A DNA stretch of 5,579 nt from Propionibacteriaceae bacterium UBA4569. GTDB taxonomy: Bacteria; Actinomycetota; Actinomycetes; Propionibacteriales; Propionibacteriaceae. Numbering within the stretch: position 1 is the first letter of the stretch; each line of letters starts with the position of its first letter. A program made the position numbers and the translations under genes. A model generated the notes under the pieces. That model had not been told where the DNA came from, searched no databases, and saw nothing but the letters and a program-made list of their open reading frames with translations. This document shows positions 1 through 5,579 of this stretch, piece by piece. The stretch spans positions 8,665 to 14,243 of the forward strand of contig DGKN01000061.1 in the NCBI GenBank assembly GCA_002387005.1, given 5' to 3'.

Positions 1-36
1 CCCCCGCCCAGTCCCAACCCCACTACGGTGGTCGCC

Positions 37-633
37 ATGCTTTCGGCCTGGATCACCGGTCTGTTGACCGGGCTGTCCCTGATCGTGGTGATCGGGGTGC
101 AGAACGGGCTGGTGCTTCGCCAGGGGCTGCGTCGGGAGCACGTGTGGCTCGTGGTCGCGGTGTGCGCGCTGGGTGACCTGGTGCTGATTGCCGCCGGCAC
201 CGCCGGCATGGGCGCCATCGCCCAGGCGCACCCGACCGCCCTTCGGGTGATGTCATGGCTCGGCGCCGGCTACCTGCTGTGGCAAGCGGTGAAGTCCTTC
301 CGGTCCGCGGCCCAAGCATCCGCCCTGACGGCGGGTGAACCACCGGGCCGCGGCGCCGTGCTGCGGACGGTGCTGGGCGTGACCTGGCTCAATCCGCACG
401 TCTACCTGGACACCGTGGTGATGCTCGGTTCGGTGGCCGCCAGCCACGGCGCTCTGCGCTGGTGGTTCAGCGCGGGCGCGATGAGCGCCTCGCTGCTGTG
501 GTTCGGCTCGTTGGGCTTCGGCGCCCGCGCCCTGTCGGGGCCCTTGGGACGTCCCTCGGTGTGGCGCGTCGTGGACGTGGTGATCGGCATCGTGATGGTG
601 CTGGTCGCGATCCAACTCATCGTCCGTGGCTGA
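37..633 (+). CDS. LysE/ArgO-family basic amino acid exporter
   Basis: Membrane exporter of the LysE superfamily; characterised relatives (C. glutamicum LysE, E. coli ArgO) expel excess lysine and/or arginine. The 198-residue product has about six hydrophobic segments (roughly residues 4-26, 37-58, 67-87, 110-134, 144-165, 177-196). The N-terminal motif IGVQNGLVLRQG (19-30) corresponds to the family's GPQN...QG signature, and TWLNPHVYLD (116-125) is nearly identical to ArgO. The loop after the third segment (about 88-108) is short and lacks the long insert of C. glutamicum LysE, so it is closer to ArgO in layout. The start is uncertain. ATG at 37 gives the usual family N-terminus, but an in-frame GTG at 28 (MVAM...) resembles the MVIM start of C. 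glutamicum LysE. Neither has a clear Shine-Dalgarno sequence, and the frame stays open to the window edge. No divergent lysG-type regulator is visible in the 36 nt available upstream. Lysine, arginine or another substrate cannot be told apart from sequence. Confidence 0.9.
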   Translation: MLSAWITGLLTGLSLIVVIGVQNGLVLRQGLRREHVWLVVAVCALGDLVLIAAGTAGMGAIAQAHPTALRVMSWLGAGYLLWQAVKSFRSAAQASALTAGEPPGRGAVLRTVLGVTWLNPHVYLDTVVMLGSVAASHGALRWWFSAGAMSASLLWFGSLGFGARALSGPLGRPSVWRVVDVVIGIVMVLVAIQLIVRG

Positions 634-649
634 GGCGCACCGACCAGGA

Positions 650-692
650 ACGACAGGTCCCCCGCTCCGCCAGGGAACGGGGGACCTGTCGT
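650..692. terminator. Bidirectional intrinsic terminator between the exporter gene and mtlD
   Basis: A perfect 15-bp inverted repeat (arms 650-664 and 678-692) sits 16 nt after the exporter stop and 15 nt after the mtlD stop. Past one C-A mismatch the stem can extend by three more pairs (666-668 with 674-676), leaving a 5-nt loop at 669-673. No T-rich run follows on either strand, so this is the U-tract-less hairpin type common in high-GC actinobacteria. Its symmetric position between convergent genes suggests that it serves both. Confidence 0.85.
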
Positions 693-707
693 CCGTCAGC
701 AGTCAGT

Positions 708-1907
708 TCATTCGGTGTCGCTGACCGCCAGGTCGAGTGACCGGGTGGCCTGTGCCTGCTTGACCTGCTCGACGACACCCACGAAGAGCGGGTGGCCGGC
801 GCCGAGACCGGTGAAGGTGGTTGCTGCCTGCTCGGCGTCCTGCGTCGCCAGCACCTCGCCGACCTGCACGGCCTCGGCATCGTCCGCGACGTCGAACAGC
901 ATCGCGCCCAGCATGGCCGACTGCAGGGCGTCGGACGACTCCCCCTTCTCAGCCAGCTCGGCGGCCGGGCCGACGAAGCGCTCGTGGCGTGAGAGCTTGC
1001 GCATCGGGGAACGGCCGACGCGGGTGACCGTGTCGGGCAGTTCCGGGTTGGCGAATCGCTTCAGGATCTTCTGGATGTAGGCCTCCTGGACCTCGTCCGC
1101 GAACCCGTACTTGGCGACCAGCAGCTTCTTGGTCTCGGTCAGCACCGCGTAGATCTTGGCCTTGAGGGCCGCGTCGGCCAGCACGTCCGAGATCTTGTCG
1201 ATCCCCGCCTGGTAGCCGAAGTAGGCGGTCGCGGCGTGGCCGGTGTTGACCGTGAACAGCTTGCGCTCGATGTACGGCGCGAGCGAGTCGACGAAGCTGG
1301 CTCCGGGGATCACTGGCGGGTTGCCCTGGAAGGCCGGGGTCTCGACGGCCCACTCGAAGTAGGGCTCGACGTTGACGTCCAGGCCCATGCCCGCGGGCTG
1401 GTTCGGGACGATCCGGTCGACGGCCGTGTTGGCGAAGATGGCCTTCGCGTCCACGTCACCAGCGTCCTCGCCGCGCACGAACACGGCGAGGTTGTCGGTG
1501 GCGTTGATCGCGTTCTCGCAGGCCATCACGACCAGCTTGGGCGCATCGGCAGGACGGGCGTCGATGCCCTGGCGGATGGCGGGGGCGATGAACTTGAGGA
1601 TGTTCGGCCCGACCGCGCAGGTGACGACGTCCGCGGTGGCGATCTCCGCCACCACGGCGTCGAGCTCCGAGGACGAGTTGAGCGCACGGAAGTTGTCGAC
1701 CGTGTGCGCCTGGCCGCCCTCACCGACCTCGTGGACGACATAGCTGTCGGCAGCCTTGAGCAGGTCGATCAGCGCGTCGGAGACGTCGGCGAAGACGATC
1801 TCGTAACCCGCCTGGTGCAGCAACAGACCGACAAACCCGCGGCCGATGTTGCCTGCTCCGAAATGGACAGCCTTCAGACGCGACTGCGTTGCAGTCTCGT
1901 TTGTCAT
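708..1907 (-). CDS. mtlD: Mannitol-1-phosphate 5-dehydrogenase
   Basis: Cytoplasmic NAD-dependent enzyme that oxidises mannitol-1-phosphate, the product of the mannitol PTS, to fructose-6-phosphate. The 399-residue protein aligns along its whole length with E. coli MtlD (382 aa). The Rossmann loop GAGNIGRG is at 17-24, followed by FADV with Asp41 at the end of the second strand, as expected for NAD rather than NADP. ACEN is at 129-132 and DRIVP at 164-168. The polyol dehydrogenase signature KLFTVNTGHA (216-225) supplies the catalytic Lys216, Asn221 and His224 (K-x4-N-x2-H). YIQKILKRFANP (277-288) is a further conserved stretch. The N-terminus is about 11 residues longer than in E. coli. The ATG at 1907 is nevertheless well supported by a GGAAAGG ribosome binding site, and no other good start lies before the Rossmann motif. 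The start overlaps the mtlA stop as ATGA, indicating translational coupling. It is the last gene of the operon and is followed by a hairpin. Confidence 0.97.
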   Translation of the reverse strand: MTNETATQSRLKAVHFGAGNIGRGFVGLLLHQAGYEIVFADVSDALIDLLKAADSYVVHEVGEGGQAHTVDNFRALNSSSELDAVVAEIATADVVTCAVGPNILKFIAPAIRQGIDARPADAPKLVVMACENAINATDNLAVFVRGEDAGDVDAKAIFANTAVDRIVPNQPAGMGLDVNVEPYFEWAVETPAFQGNPPVIPGASFVDSLAPYIERKLFTVNTGHAATAYFGYQAGIDKISDVLADAALKAKIYAVLTETKKLLVAKYGFADEVQEAYIQKILKRFANPELPDTVTRVGRSPMRKLSRHERFVGPAAELAEKGESSDALQSAMLGAMLFDVADDAEAVQVGEVLATQDAEQAATTFTGLGAGHPLFVGVVEQVKQAQATRSLDLAVSDTE

Positions 1908-3991
1908 GAATTGACCTTTCCGAGGATGTCGGCGACCTCTTGGGCCGTCGAAGCGTTCTCCAGAGCAGCCACGGAGTCGTTGTTCGAGAAGATCTTCGCG
2001 AGCTTGCCCAGGATCTGCAGGTGTTCCTTGTTCTTGCCGGCGATGCCGACGACGAACTTCACCGGGTTGCCATTCCAGTCGATGGGCTGGTCGAAGCGGA
2101 TGAAACTCATGGCCGAGCTGGAGATCAGCTCCTTCGCCTCGTTCGTACCGTGCGGGATCGCGAGCAGGTTGCCCATGTAGGTGCTGACGGTGGCCTCACG
2201 GGCATGCATGGCATCGACGTACCCGGCTTCGACCGCACCGCGGCTCACGAGCAGGTTGCCCGCCTGGGTGATGGCGTCGCCCTTGTCGGCGGCCACGGCA
2301 CCCAGCTTGATCGAGTCGAGGGCGAGGATCTCGGCCTTGGGCTCGTCGATGCTGGACGCTGCGGCGGCACCCGCCGAAGCGGCCGGAACCGCCGTGGCGG
2401 TCGTGACCGGGGCGACCGAAGAAGTGTCGGCGGCGGCTGGCGCCGTGGTGCCGGAGCGCTGGGCGCGGATCATCTCGACGACCTCGTCATACCGCGGCGA
2501 GTTCATGAAGTTGTCGACGGTCAGGACGGTCGCCGAGGGGACCTTCGGGATGGCGCGGGTGGCCAGGGTCTCCTGGGTGACGACGACGTCGTAGACGTCC
2601 TTCAAGTTGGCGATGGCCTCGTTGGTGACCTTCACGTCGCCGAAACCGGCCTCCTTGACCTTGTTGCGCAGCACGGTGGCGCCCATCGCGGACGAACCCA
2701 TGCCGGCGTCGCAGGCGAAGACGATGCTCCTGATCTCGCCCTTGGGGGCGGCCACCAGGTTGCTGGCGACGGCGGACTTCTTGCCCTTCATCGCCTCCAT
2801 GTCGGCGGTGGCCTTGCTGAGGTCGCCGTCGTCGCCCTTGTCCATCTTGATCAGGGGTGCCGCGATGGCGAAGGTGACCGCGGTGGAGACGAGGATGGCC
2901 AGCAGGATCTTGAACAGGTCGCCGGGGGCGGCCATCATCATGTACGCGAAGATCGAGCCAGGGGCGGCGGGGCCGACCAGACCGGTGTGGAACATCTGGT
3001 TGACGGCCACGCCGGAGGCGCCGCCGGCGATGGTGGCGAGCAGCAGGATCGGCTTCATCAGGATGTAGGGGAAGTAGATCTCGTGGATGCCGCCGAGGAA
3101 GTGGATGATCGCCGCACCGGGGGCCGACGCCTTGCTCATGCCCCTGCCGAACAGCATGTAGGCCAGCAGGATGCCCAGGCCGGGGCCGGGGTTCGACTCC
3201 AGCATCAGCAGGATCGACTTGCCGGTCTGCTTGACCATGTCGGCGCCGAGCGGGGTGAGCACGCCGTGGTTGATGGCGTTGTTCAGGAAGAGCACCTTGG
3301 CGGGCTCGATGATGACAGACGCGACGGGCAGGGCATTGTTGCTGACAAGGAAGTCCACGCCCTTGCCGAGCATGCGGATGACCCAGTGCACGATGGGGCT
3401 GACGGCGAAGAAACCGAAGATCGCGATGATCATGCCCCAGATGCCGGCGGAGAAGTTGTTCACGAGCATCTCGAAGCCGGCCTTGATCTTGCCGTCCCAC
3501 AGCTCGTCAAGCTTCTTCATCGTCCAGCCACCCAGCGGACCCATGATCATGGCGCCCAGGAACATCGGGCTGGAGGGGACGCCCACGATGACACCGAGGG
3601 TGGCGATGGCGCCGATGACGCCGCCGCGGGTCGGGTTCTTCTCGTAGACCATCCGGCCGCCCTGGTAGCCGATCAGGAGCGGCAGCAGATAGTTGATGGC
3701 GGGGCCGACCAAGCCGGTCCACGGCGTGTCGACCATCTGCTTGGTGGCCGGGTCCCAGACGTCGTGCGAGCCGAAGCCACCGATGGCGCCGATCCAGTTC
3801 GGGACCGTTCCGTCACCGATGTGGCGGAAGAGGATGGGCAGCCAGCCGACCTGGATGAACAGGGCGGTGATCAGGCCCCAGGCGATGAGCGCGCCGATGT
3901 TGGGCATGATCATGCCCGAGAGGAAGGTGCCGAAGCGCTGGACCTGCGCCTGGGCCTGCTTGGCCGCCGATGGGGCCTGCGTTGTGGACAT
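1904..3991 (-). CDS. mtlA: PTS mannitol transporter subunit IICBA (fused)
   Basis: Mannitol-specific enzyme II of the phosphotransferase system: it imports mannitol across the inner membrane and phosphorylates it to mannitol-1-phosphate. The 695 residues hold three domains in E. coli MtlA order. Membrane EIIC (about 15-383) contains FEMLVNNFSAG (173-183), EPAKVLFLNNAINHG (229-243) and the substrate-site motif GGIHEIYFPY (300-309, Glu304). EIIB (about 420-511) has the phosphocysteine loop ACDAGMGSS with Cys427. EIIA (about 552-695) has the active-site histidine in AIPHGTNEAK (His614). An Ala/Thr/Pro/Ser-rich linker (512-550) joins EIIB to EIIA. The protein is longer than E. coli MtlA (637 aa), mainly because of the linker and about 35 extra residues near 53-92. 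The start at 3991 was chosen because a GAAAGAG ribosome binding site precedes it and the protein then begins like E. coli MtlA. The frame is open upstream to an ATG at 4096, but those 35 residues look like untranslated leader. It is the first gene of the operon and overlaps mtlD by 4 nt. Confidence 0.97.
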   Translation of the reverse strand: MSTTQAPSAAKQAQAQVQRFGTFLSGMIMPNIGALIAWGLITALFIQVGWLPILFRHIGDGTVPNWIGAIGGFGSHDVWDPATKQMVDTPWTGLVGPAINYLLPLLIGYQGGRMVYEKNPTRGGVIGAIATLGVIVGVPSSPMFLGAMIMGPLGGWTMKKLDELWDGKIKAGFEMLVNNFSAGIWGMIIAIFGFFAVSPIVHWVIRMLGKGVDFLVSNNALPVASVIIEPAKVLFLNNAINHGVLTPLGADMVKQTGKSILLMLESNPGPGLGILLAYMLFGRGMSKASAPGAAIIHFLGGIHEIYFPYILMKPILLLATIAGGASGVAVNQMFHTGLVGPAAPGSIFAYMMMAAPGDLFKILLAILVSTAVTFAIAAPLIKMDKGDDGDLSKATADMEAMKGKKSAVASNLVAAPKGEIRSIVFACDAGMGSSAMGATVLRNKVKEAGFGDVKVTNEAIANLKDVYDVVVTQETLATRAIPKVPSATVLTVDNFMNSPRYDEVVEMIRAQRSGTTAPAAADTSSVAPVTTATAVPAASAGAAAASSIDEPKAEILALDSIKLGAVAADKGDAITQAGNLLVSRGAVEAGYVDAMHAREATVSTYMGNLLAIPHGTNEAKELISSSAMSFIRFDQPIDWNGNPVKFVVGIAGKNKEHLQILGKLAKIFSNNDSVAALENASTAQEVADILGKVNS
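1915..1921 (-). promoter_or_regulatory. mtlD ribosome binding site within the mtlA coding end
   Basis: On the minus strand GGAAAGG ends 7 nt before the mtlD ATG (1907-1905). It lies inside the codons for the final Leu-Gly-Lys-Val of MtlA. This fixes the mtlD start and shows that ribosomes finishing mtlA pass over the mtlD initiation site. Confidence 0.85.
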
Positions 3992-3997
3992 GAAGTT

Positions 3998-4004
3998 CTC
4001 TTTC
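3998..4004 (-). promoter_or_regulatory. mtlA ribosome binding site
   Basis: Minus-strand GAAAGAG lies 6 nt before the ATG at 3991-3989, good spacing for a Shine-Dalgarno sequence. It overlaps another in-frame ATG (4006-4004), which would add only five residues and has no comparable site upstream. This supports the 3991 start over the longer frames. Confidence 0.75.
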
Positions 4005-4106
4005 ATCCGGGCGCGAGGCGCCGTTGATCGCGGTTTGCGCGGTCTATCCAGTGGGGGCAGACGCGAGCAATCCGTTGTGAAGCCTAGGGCATGCACGCAC
4101 TCTCGT

Positions 4107-4112
4107 ATGGTA
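4107..4112 (-). promoter_or_regulatory. Candidate -10 element for the mtlA-mtlD operon
   Basis: Minus-strand TACCAT fits the TAnnnT pattern of a -10 element and would give a 5' leader of about 110 nt. No TTGACA-like -35 box lies 16-18 nt upstream; that position is occupied by the tandem repeat at 4119-4140. If real, the promoter probably depends on an activator or is controlled by a protein bound at the repeat. This is a weak call, since a 6-nt match can arise by chance. Confidence 0.3.
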
Positions 4113-4118
4113 AGAGGT

Positions 4119-4140
4119 CCCCTTCGTTGCCCTTTCGTTG
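4119..4140. repeat. Tandem 11-bp direct repeat upstream of mtlA, possible operator
   Basis: Two adjacent 11-mers, CCCCTTCGTTG (4119-4129) and CCCTTTCGTTG (4130-4140), differ at one position. The 11-bp period is about one helical turn, so both copies would face the same side of the DNA. The repeat sits just upstream of the candidate -10, where a -35 would normally be. Tandem TTCGTT-like repeats are known in operators of DeoR-family sugar and polyol regulators, which makes a mannitol operator a reasonable inference. No regulator gene is in the window. Confidence 0.45.
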
Positions 4141-4161
4141 TGGCGGCCTTGATGATGACGG

Positions 4162-4199
4162 CGAGGACCCCGCCCGGCTGCTGCCGGACGGGGTCCTCG
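4162..4199 (-). terminator. Intrinsic terminator of groEL
   Basis: The hairpin begins 40 nt past the groEL stop. Outer arms 4162-4172 and 4189-4199 pair perfectly (11 bp). After one C-A mismatch, inner arms 4174-4178 and 4183-4187 pair perfectly (5 bp) around a TGCT loop. No U-tract follows, as with the terminator at 650-692. It separates groEL from the co-directional mannitol operon, so mtlA should have its own promoter in the roughly 170 nt that remain. Confidence 0.85.
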
Positions 4200-4239
4200 G
4201 GTAAGGCTGTCGTGCTGTGGTGCGCCGTGGCGGGACGAC

Positions 4240-5579
4240 TCAGTGCTGGTGGCCAGCCTCGTCGTCGTCCTCGGGCTTGTCGACGACCAGCGTCTCGGTG
4301 GTGAGCAGCAGCGAGGCGATCGAGGCCGCATTGGCGAGCGCGGAACGGGTGACCTTGACCGGGTCAATGACGCCGTTCTCGATCAGGTTCTGGTACTCAC
4401 CGGTCTTGGCGTTGAAGCCATTGCCCGGCTCGAGTTCCTGCACCTTTGAGACGATGACGTAGCCCTGCTCGCCACCGTTCTCCGCGATCCAGCGCAGCGG
4501 CTCGACGACGGCGTTCTTGACGATCTGGACGCCGACCTTTTCGTCGCCCTCCAGGCCAAGGCCACCCTCCAGAACCTTGGCGGCGTGGACGAGGGCGGTG
4601 CCGCCACCGGCGACGATGCCCTCCTCGATGGCCGCGCGGGTTGCCGAGACGGCATCCTCGATGCGGTGCTTCTTCTCCTTCAGCTCCACCTCGGTGGCGG
4701 CGCCGACCTTGATCACGCAGACGCCGCCAGCCAGCTTGGCAACGCGTTCCTGCAGCTTCTCGCGGTCCCAGTCGGAGTCGGAGCGGGCGATCTCGGCGGA
4801 GAGCTGCTGCACGCGGCCGGCCACCTCGTCCGCCTCACCGGCGCCGTCGACGATCGTCGTGTTGTCCTTGGTGACAACGACGCGGCGGGCACGGCCCAGC
4901 ACCTCGAGGCCGACCTGGTCGAGCTTGAGCCCGACCTCGGGGGCGACGACCTGGCCACCGGTGAGGATCGCGATGTCCTCCAGCATGGCCTTGCGGCGGT
5001 CACCGAAGGCCGGGGCCTTGACTGCGACCGAGGTGAAGGTGCCACGGATCTTGTTCACGACCAGGGTCGACAGCGCCTCGCCGTCAACGTCCTCGGCCAG
5101 GATGAACAAGGTGCCCTTGGCGGCGATGACCTTCTCCAGCAGGGGCAGCAGGTCGTTCATCGAGCTGATCTTGCCCGAGTTGATGAGGATGTAGGGGTCG
5201 TCGAGGACGGCCTCCATCCGCTCGGAGTCGGTGACCATGTAGGGCGACAGGTAACCCTTGTCGAACTGCATGCCCTCGGTGAAGTCGAGCTCGGTGCCGA
5301 AGGTGTTGGACTCGTCGACGGTGATGACGCCGTCCTTGCCGACCTTGTCGAAGGCGTCGGCGATCAGGGCGCCGATCTCCTCGTCGCGGGAGCTGATCGT
5401 GGCGACCGACGCCATGTCGGAGGTGGTCTCGATCTGCTTGGCGACGCTCTTCAGCTCGGCCTCGACGGCCGCGACGGCCTGGTCGATGCCGCGCTTCAGG
5501 CCGACGGGGTTGGAGCCGGAGGCGACGGCGCGCAGGCCCTCGTGCACGAGCGCCTGGGCCAGCACGGTCGCGGTGGTGG
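4240..5579 (-). CDS. groEL: 60-kDa chaperonin GroEL (partial, N-terminus outside window)
   Basis: ATP-driven chaperonin subunit that forms stacked heptameric rings and folds cytoplasmic proteins with GroES. The frame runs off the right edge, where the codons read TTTATVLAQ, the end of the ATP-binding DGTTT motif. About 88 N-terminal residues, including Asp87 (E. coli numbering), are therefore missing and about 446 are present. Numbering from Val at 5565, conserved stretches include [10 protein letters not shown] (19-28), the apical [12 protein letters not shown] (74-85) and [14 protein letters not shown] (97-110), [22 protein letters not shown] (183-204), and [16 protein letters not shown] (301-316), whose Asp304 corresponds to the catalytic Asp398. 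AGGGTAL is at 319-325. The C-terminus is acidic and ends in AGHQH instead of the usual Gly-Gly-Met repeats. That tail resembles the GroEL1 (Cpn60.1) paralogue that many actinobacteria encode beside groES. The groES gene and any CIRCE element would lie to the right, outside the window. Confidence 0.97.
   Translation of the reverse strand, partial: TTATVLAQALVHEGLRAVASGSNPVGLKRGIDQAVAAVEAELKSVAKQIETTSDMASVATISSRDEEIGALIADAFDKVGKDGVITVDESNTFGTELDFTEGMQFDKGYLSPYMVTDSERMEAVLDDPYILINSGKISSMNDLLPLLEKVIAAKGTLFILAEDVDGEALSTLVVNKIRGTFTSVAVKAPAFGDRRKAMLEDIAILTGGQVVAPEVGLKLDQVGLEVLGRARRVVVTKDNTTIVDGAGEADEVAGRVQQLSAEIARSDSDWDREKLQERVAKLAGGVCVIKVGAATEVELKEKKHRIEDAVSATRAAIEEGIVAGGGTALVHAAKVLEGGLGLEGDEKVGVQIVKNAVVEPLRWIAENGGEQGYVIVSKVQELEPGNGFNAKTGEYQNLIENGVIDPVKVTRSALANAASIASLLLTTETLVVDKPEDDDEAGHQH

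Noticed and set aside
1236..2180. A 314-codon plus-strand open frame antisense to mtlD and the end of mtlA
   Set aside because: It spans two real genes on the other strand and has the same skewed shadow composition, without any recognisable domain.
2487..3500. A 337-codon minus-strand frame inside mtlA in another phase
   Set aside because: It is extremely rich in Arg, Gly, Pro, His and Gln, as expected of an out-of-frame reading of GC-rich coding DNA, and it overlaps the real mtlA frame on the same strand.
1940..4027. A 695-codon plus-strand open frame lying fully antisense to mtlA
   Set aside because: Its translation is dominated by Asp, Gly, Val, Arg and His, the typical antisense shadow of a high-GC gene whose codons rarely give complementary stops. 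It matches no family I recognise, and mtlA on the other strand is unmistakable. Its length simply mirrors mtlA.
4024..4044. Partly symmetric sequence with two ACCGCG words (minus strand), considered as an operator
   Set aside because: Only short 6-nt words repeat, and the palindromic part is just CGCG, which is expected by chance in DNA of this composition.
3992..4096. N-terminal extension of MtlA by 35 residues, starting from an ATG at 4096
   Set aside because: The extension is Arg/Pro-rich, precedes the conserved MtlA N-terminus and has no ribosome binding site. The GAAAGAG site and ATG at 3991 explain the start better. It is most likely leader RNA.
4517..5194. A 225-codon plus-strand frame antisense to groEL
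   Set aside because: It is Ser/Thr/Pro/Arg-rich shadow sequence opposite the highly conserved groEL frame.

Overview
This is a high-GC window with strong G/C preference at third codon positions. It looks like an actinobacterial chromosome. The evidence is a Corynebacterium-type LysE/ArgO exporter, a GroEL ending in a short His-containing tail like actinobacterial GroEL1 proteins, and terminators that are strong GC hairpins without U-tracts. The genus cannot be fixed; a propionibacterial or related lineage is only a guess.

Layout. At the left edge a plus-strand gene encodes a LysE/ArgO-family basic amino acid exporter (37-633). It converges on a minus-strand mannitol operon, and a perfect 15-bp inverted repeat (650-692) fills the 74-nt gap and probably terminates both sides. 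The operon reads right to left as mtlA (3991-1904, a fused EIICBA mannitol permease of 695 aa) and then mtlD (1907-708, mannitol-1-phosphate 5-dehydrogenase of 399 aa). The two genes overlap by ATGA, and the mtlD ribosome binding site lies inside the last codons of mtlA. The 248-nt region upstream of mtlA holds a weak promoter candidate, a tandem 11-bp direct repeat that may be an operator, and the terminator of the gene upstream. The right edge is the C-terminal four fifths of groEL (5579-4240, minus strand), whose 5' end lies outside the window.

How the genes work together. MtlA imports and phosphorylates mannitol at the membrane, using phosphate from HPr through its own EIIA histidine and EIIB cysteine. 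MtlD oxidises the mannitol-1-phosphate to fructose-6-phosphate, which enters glycolysis. No mtlR regulator or separate mtlF (EIIA) gene is present: EIIA is fused to MtlA, and the regulator must be encoded elsewhere. The exporter and the chaperonin are neighbours with no evident functional link to mannitol use.

I see no undescribed multi-gene system here. The points most worth a second look are the repeat upstream of mtlA, an extra segment of about 35 residues in the MtlA membrane domain, and the GroEL tail.
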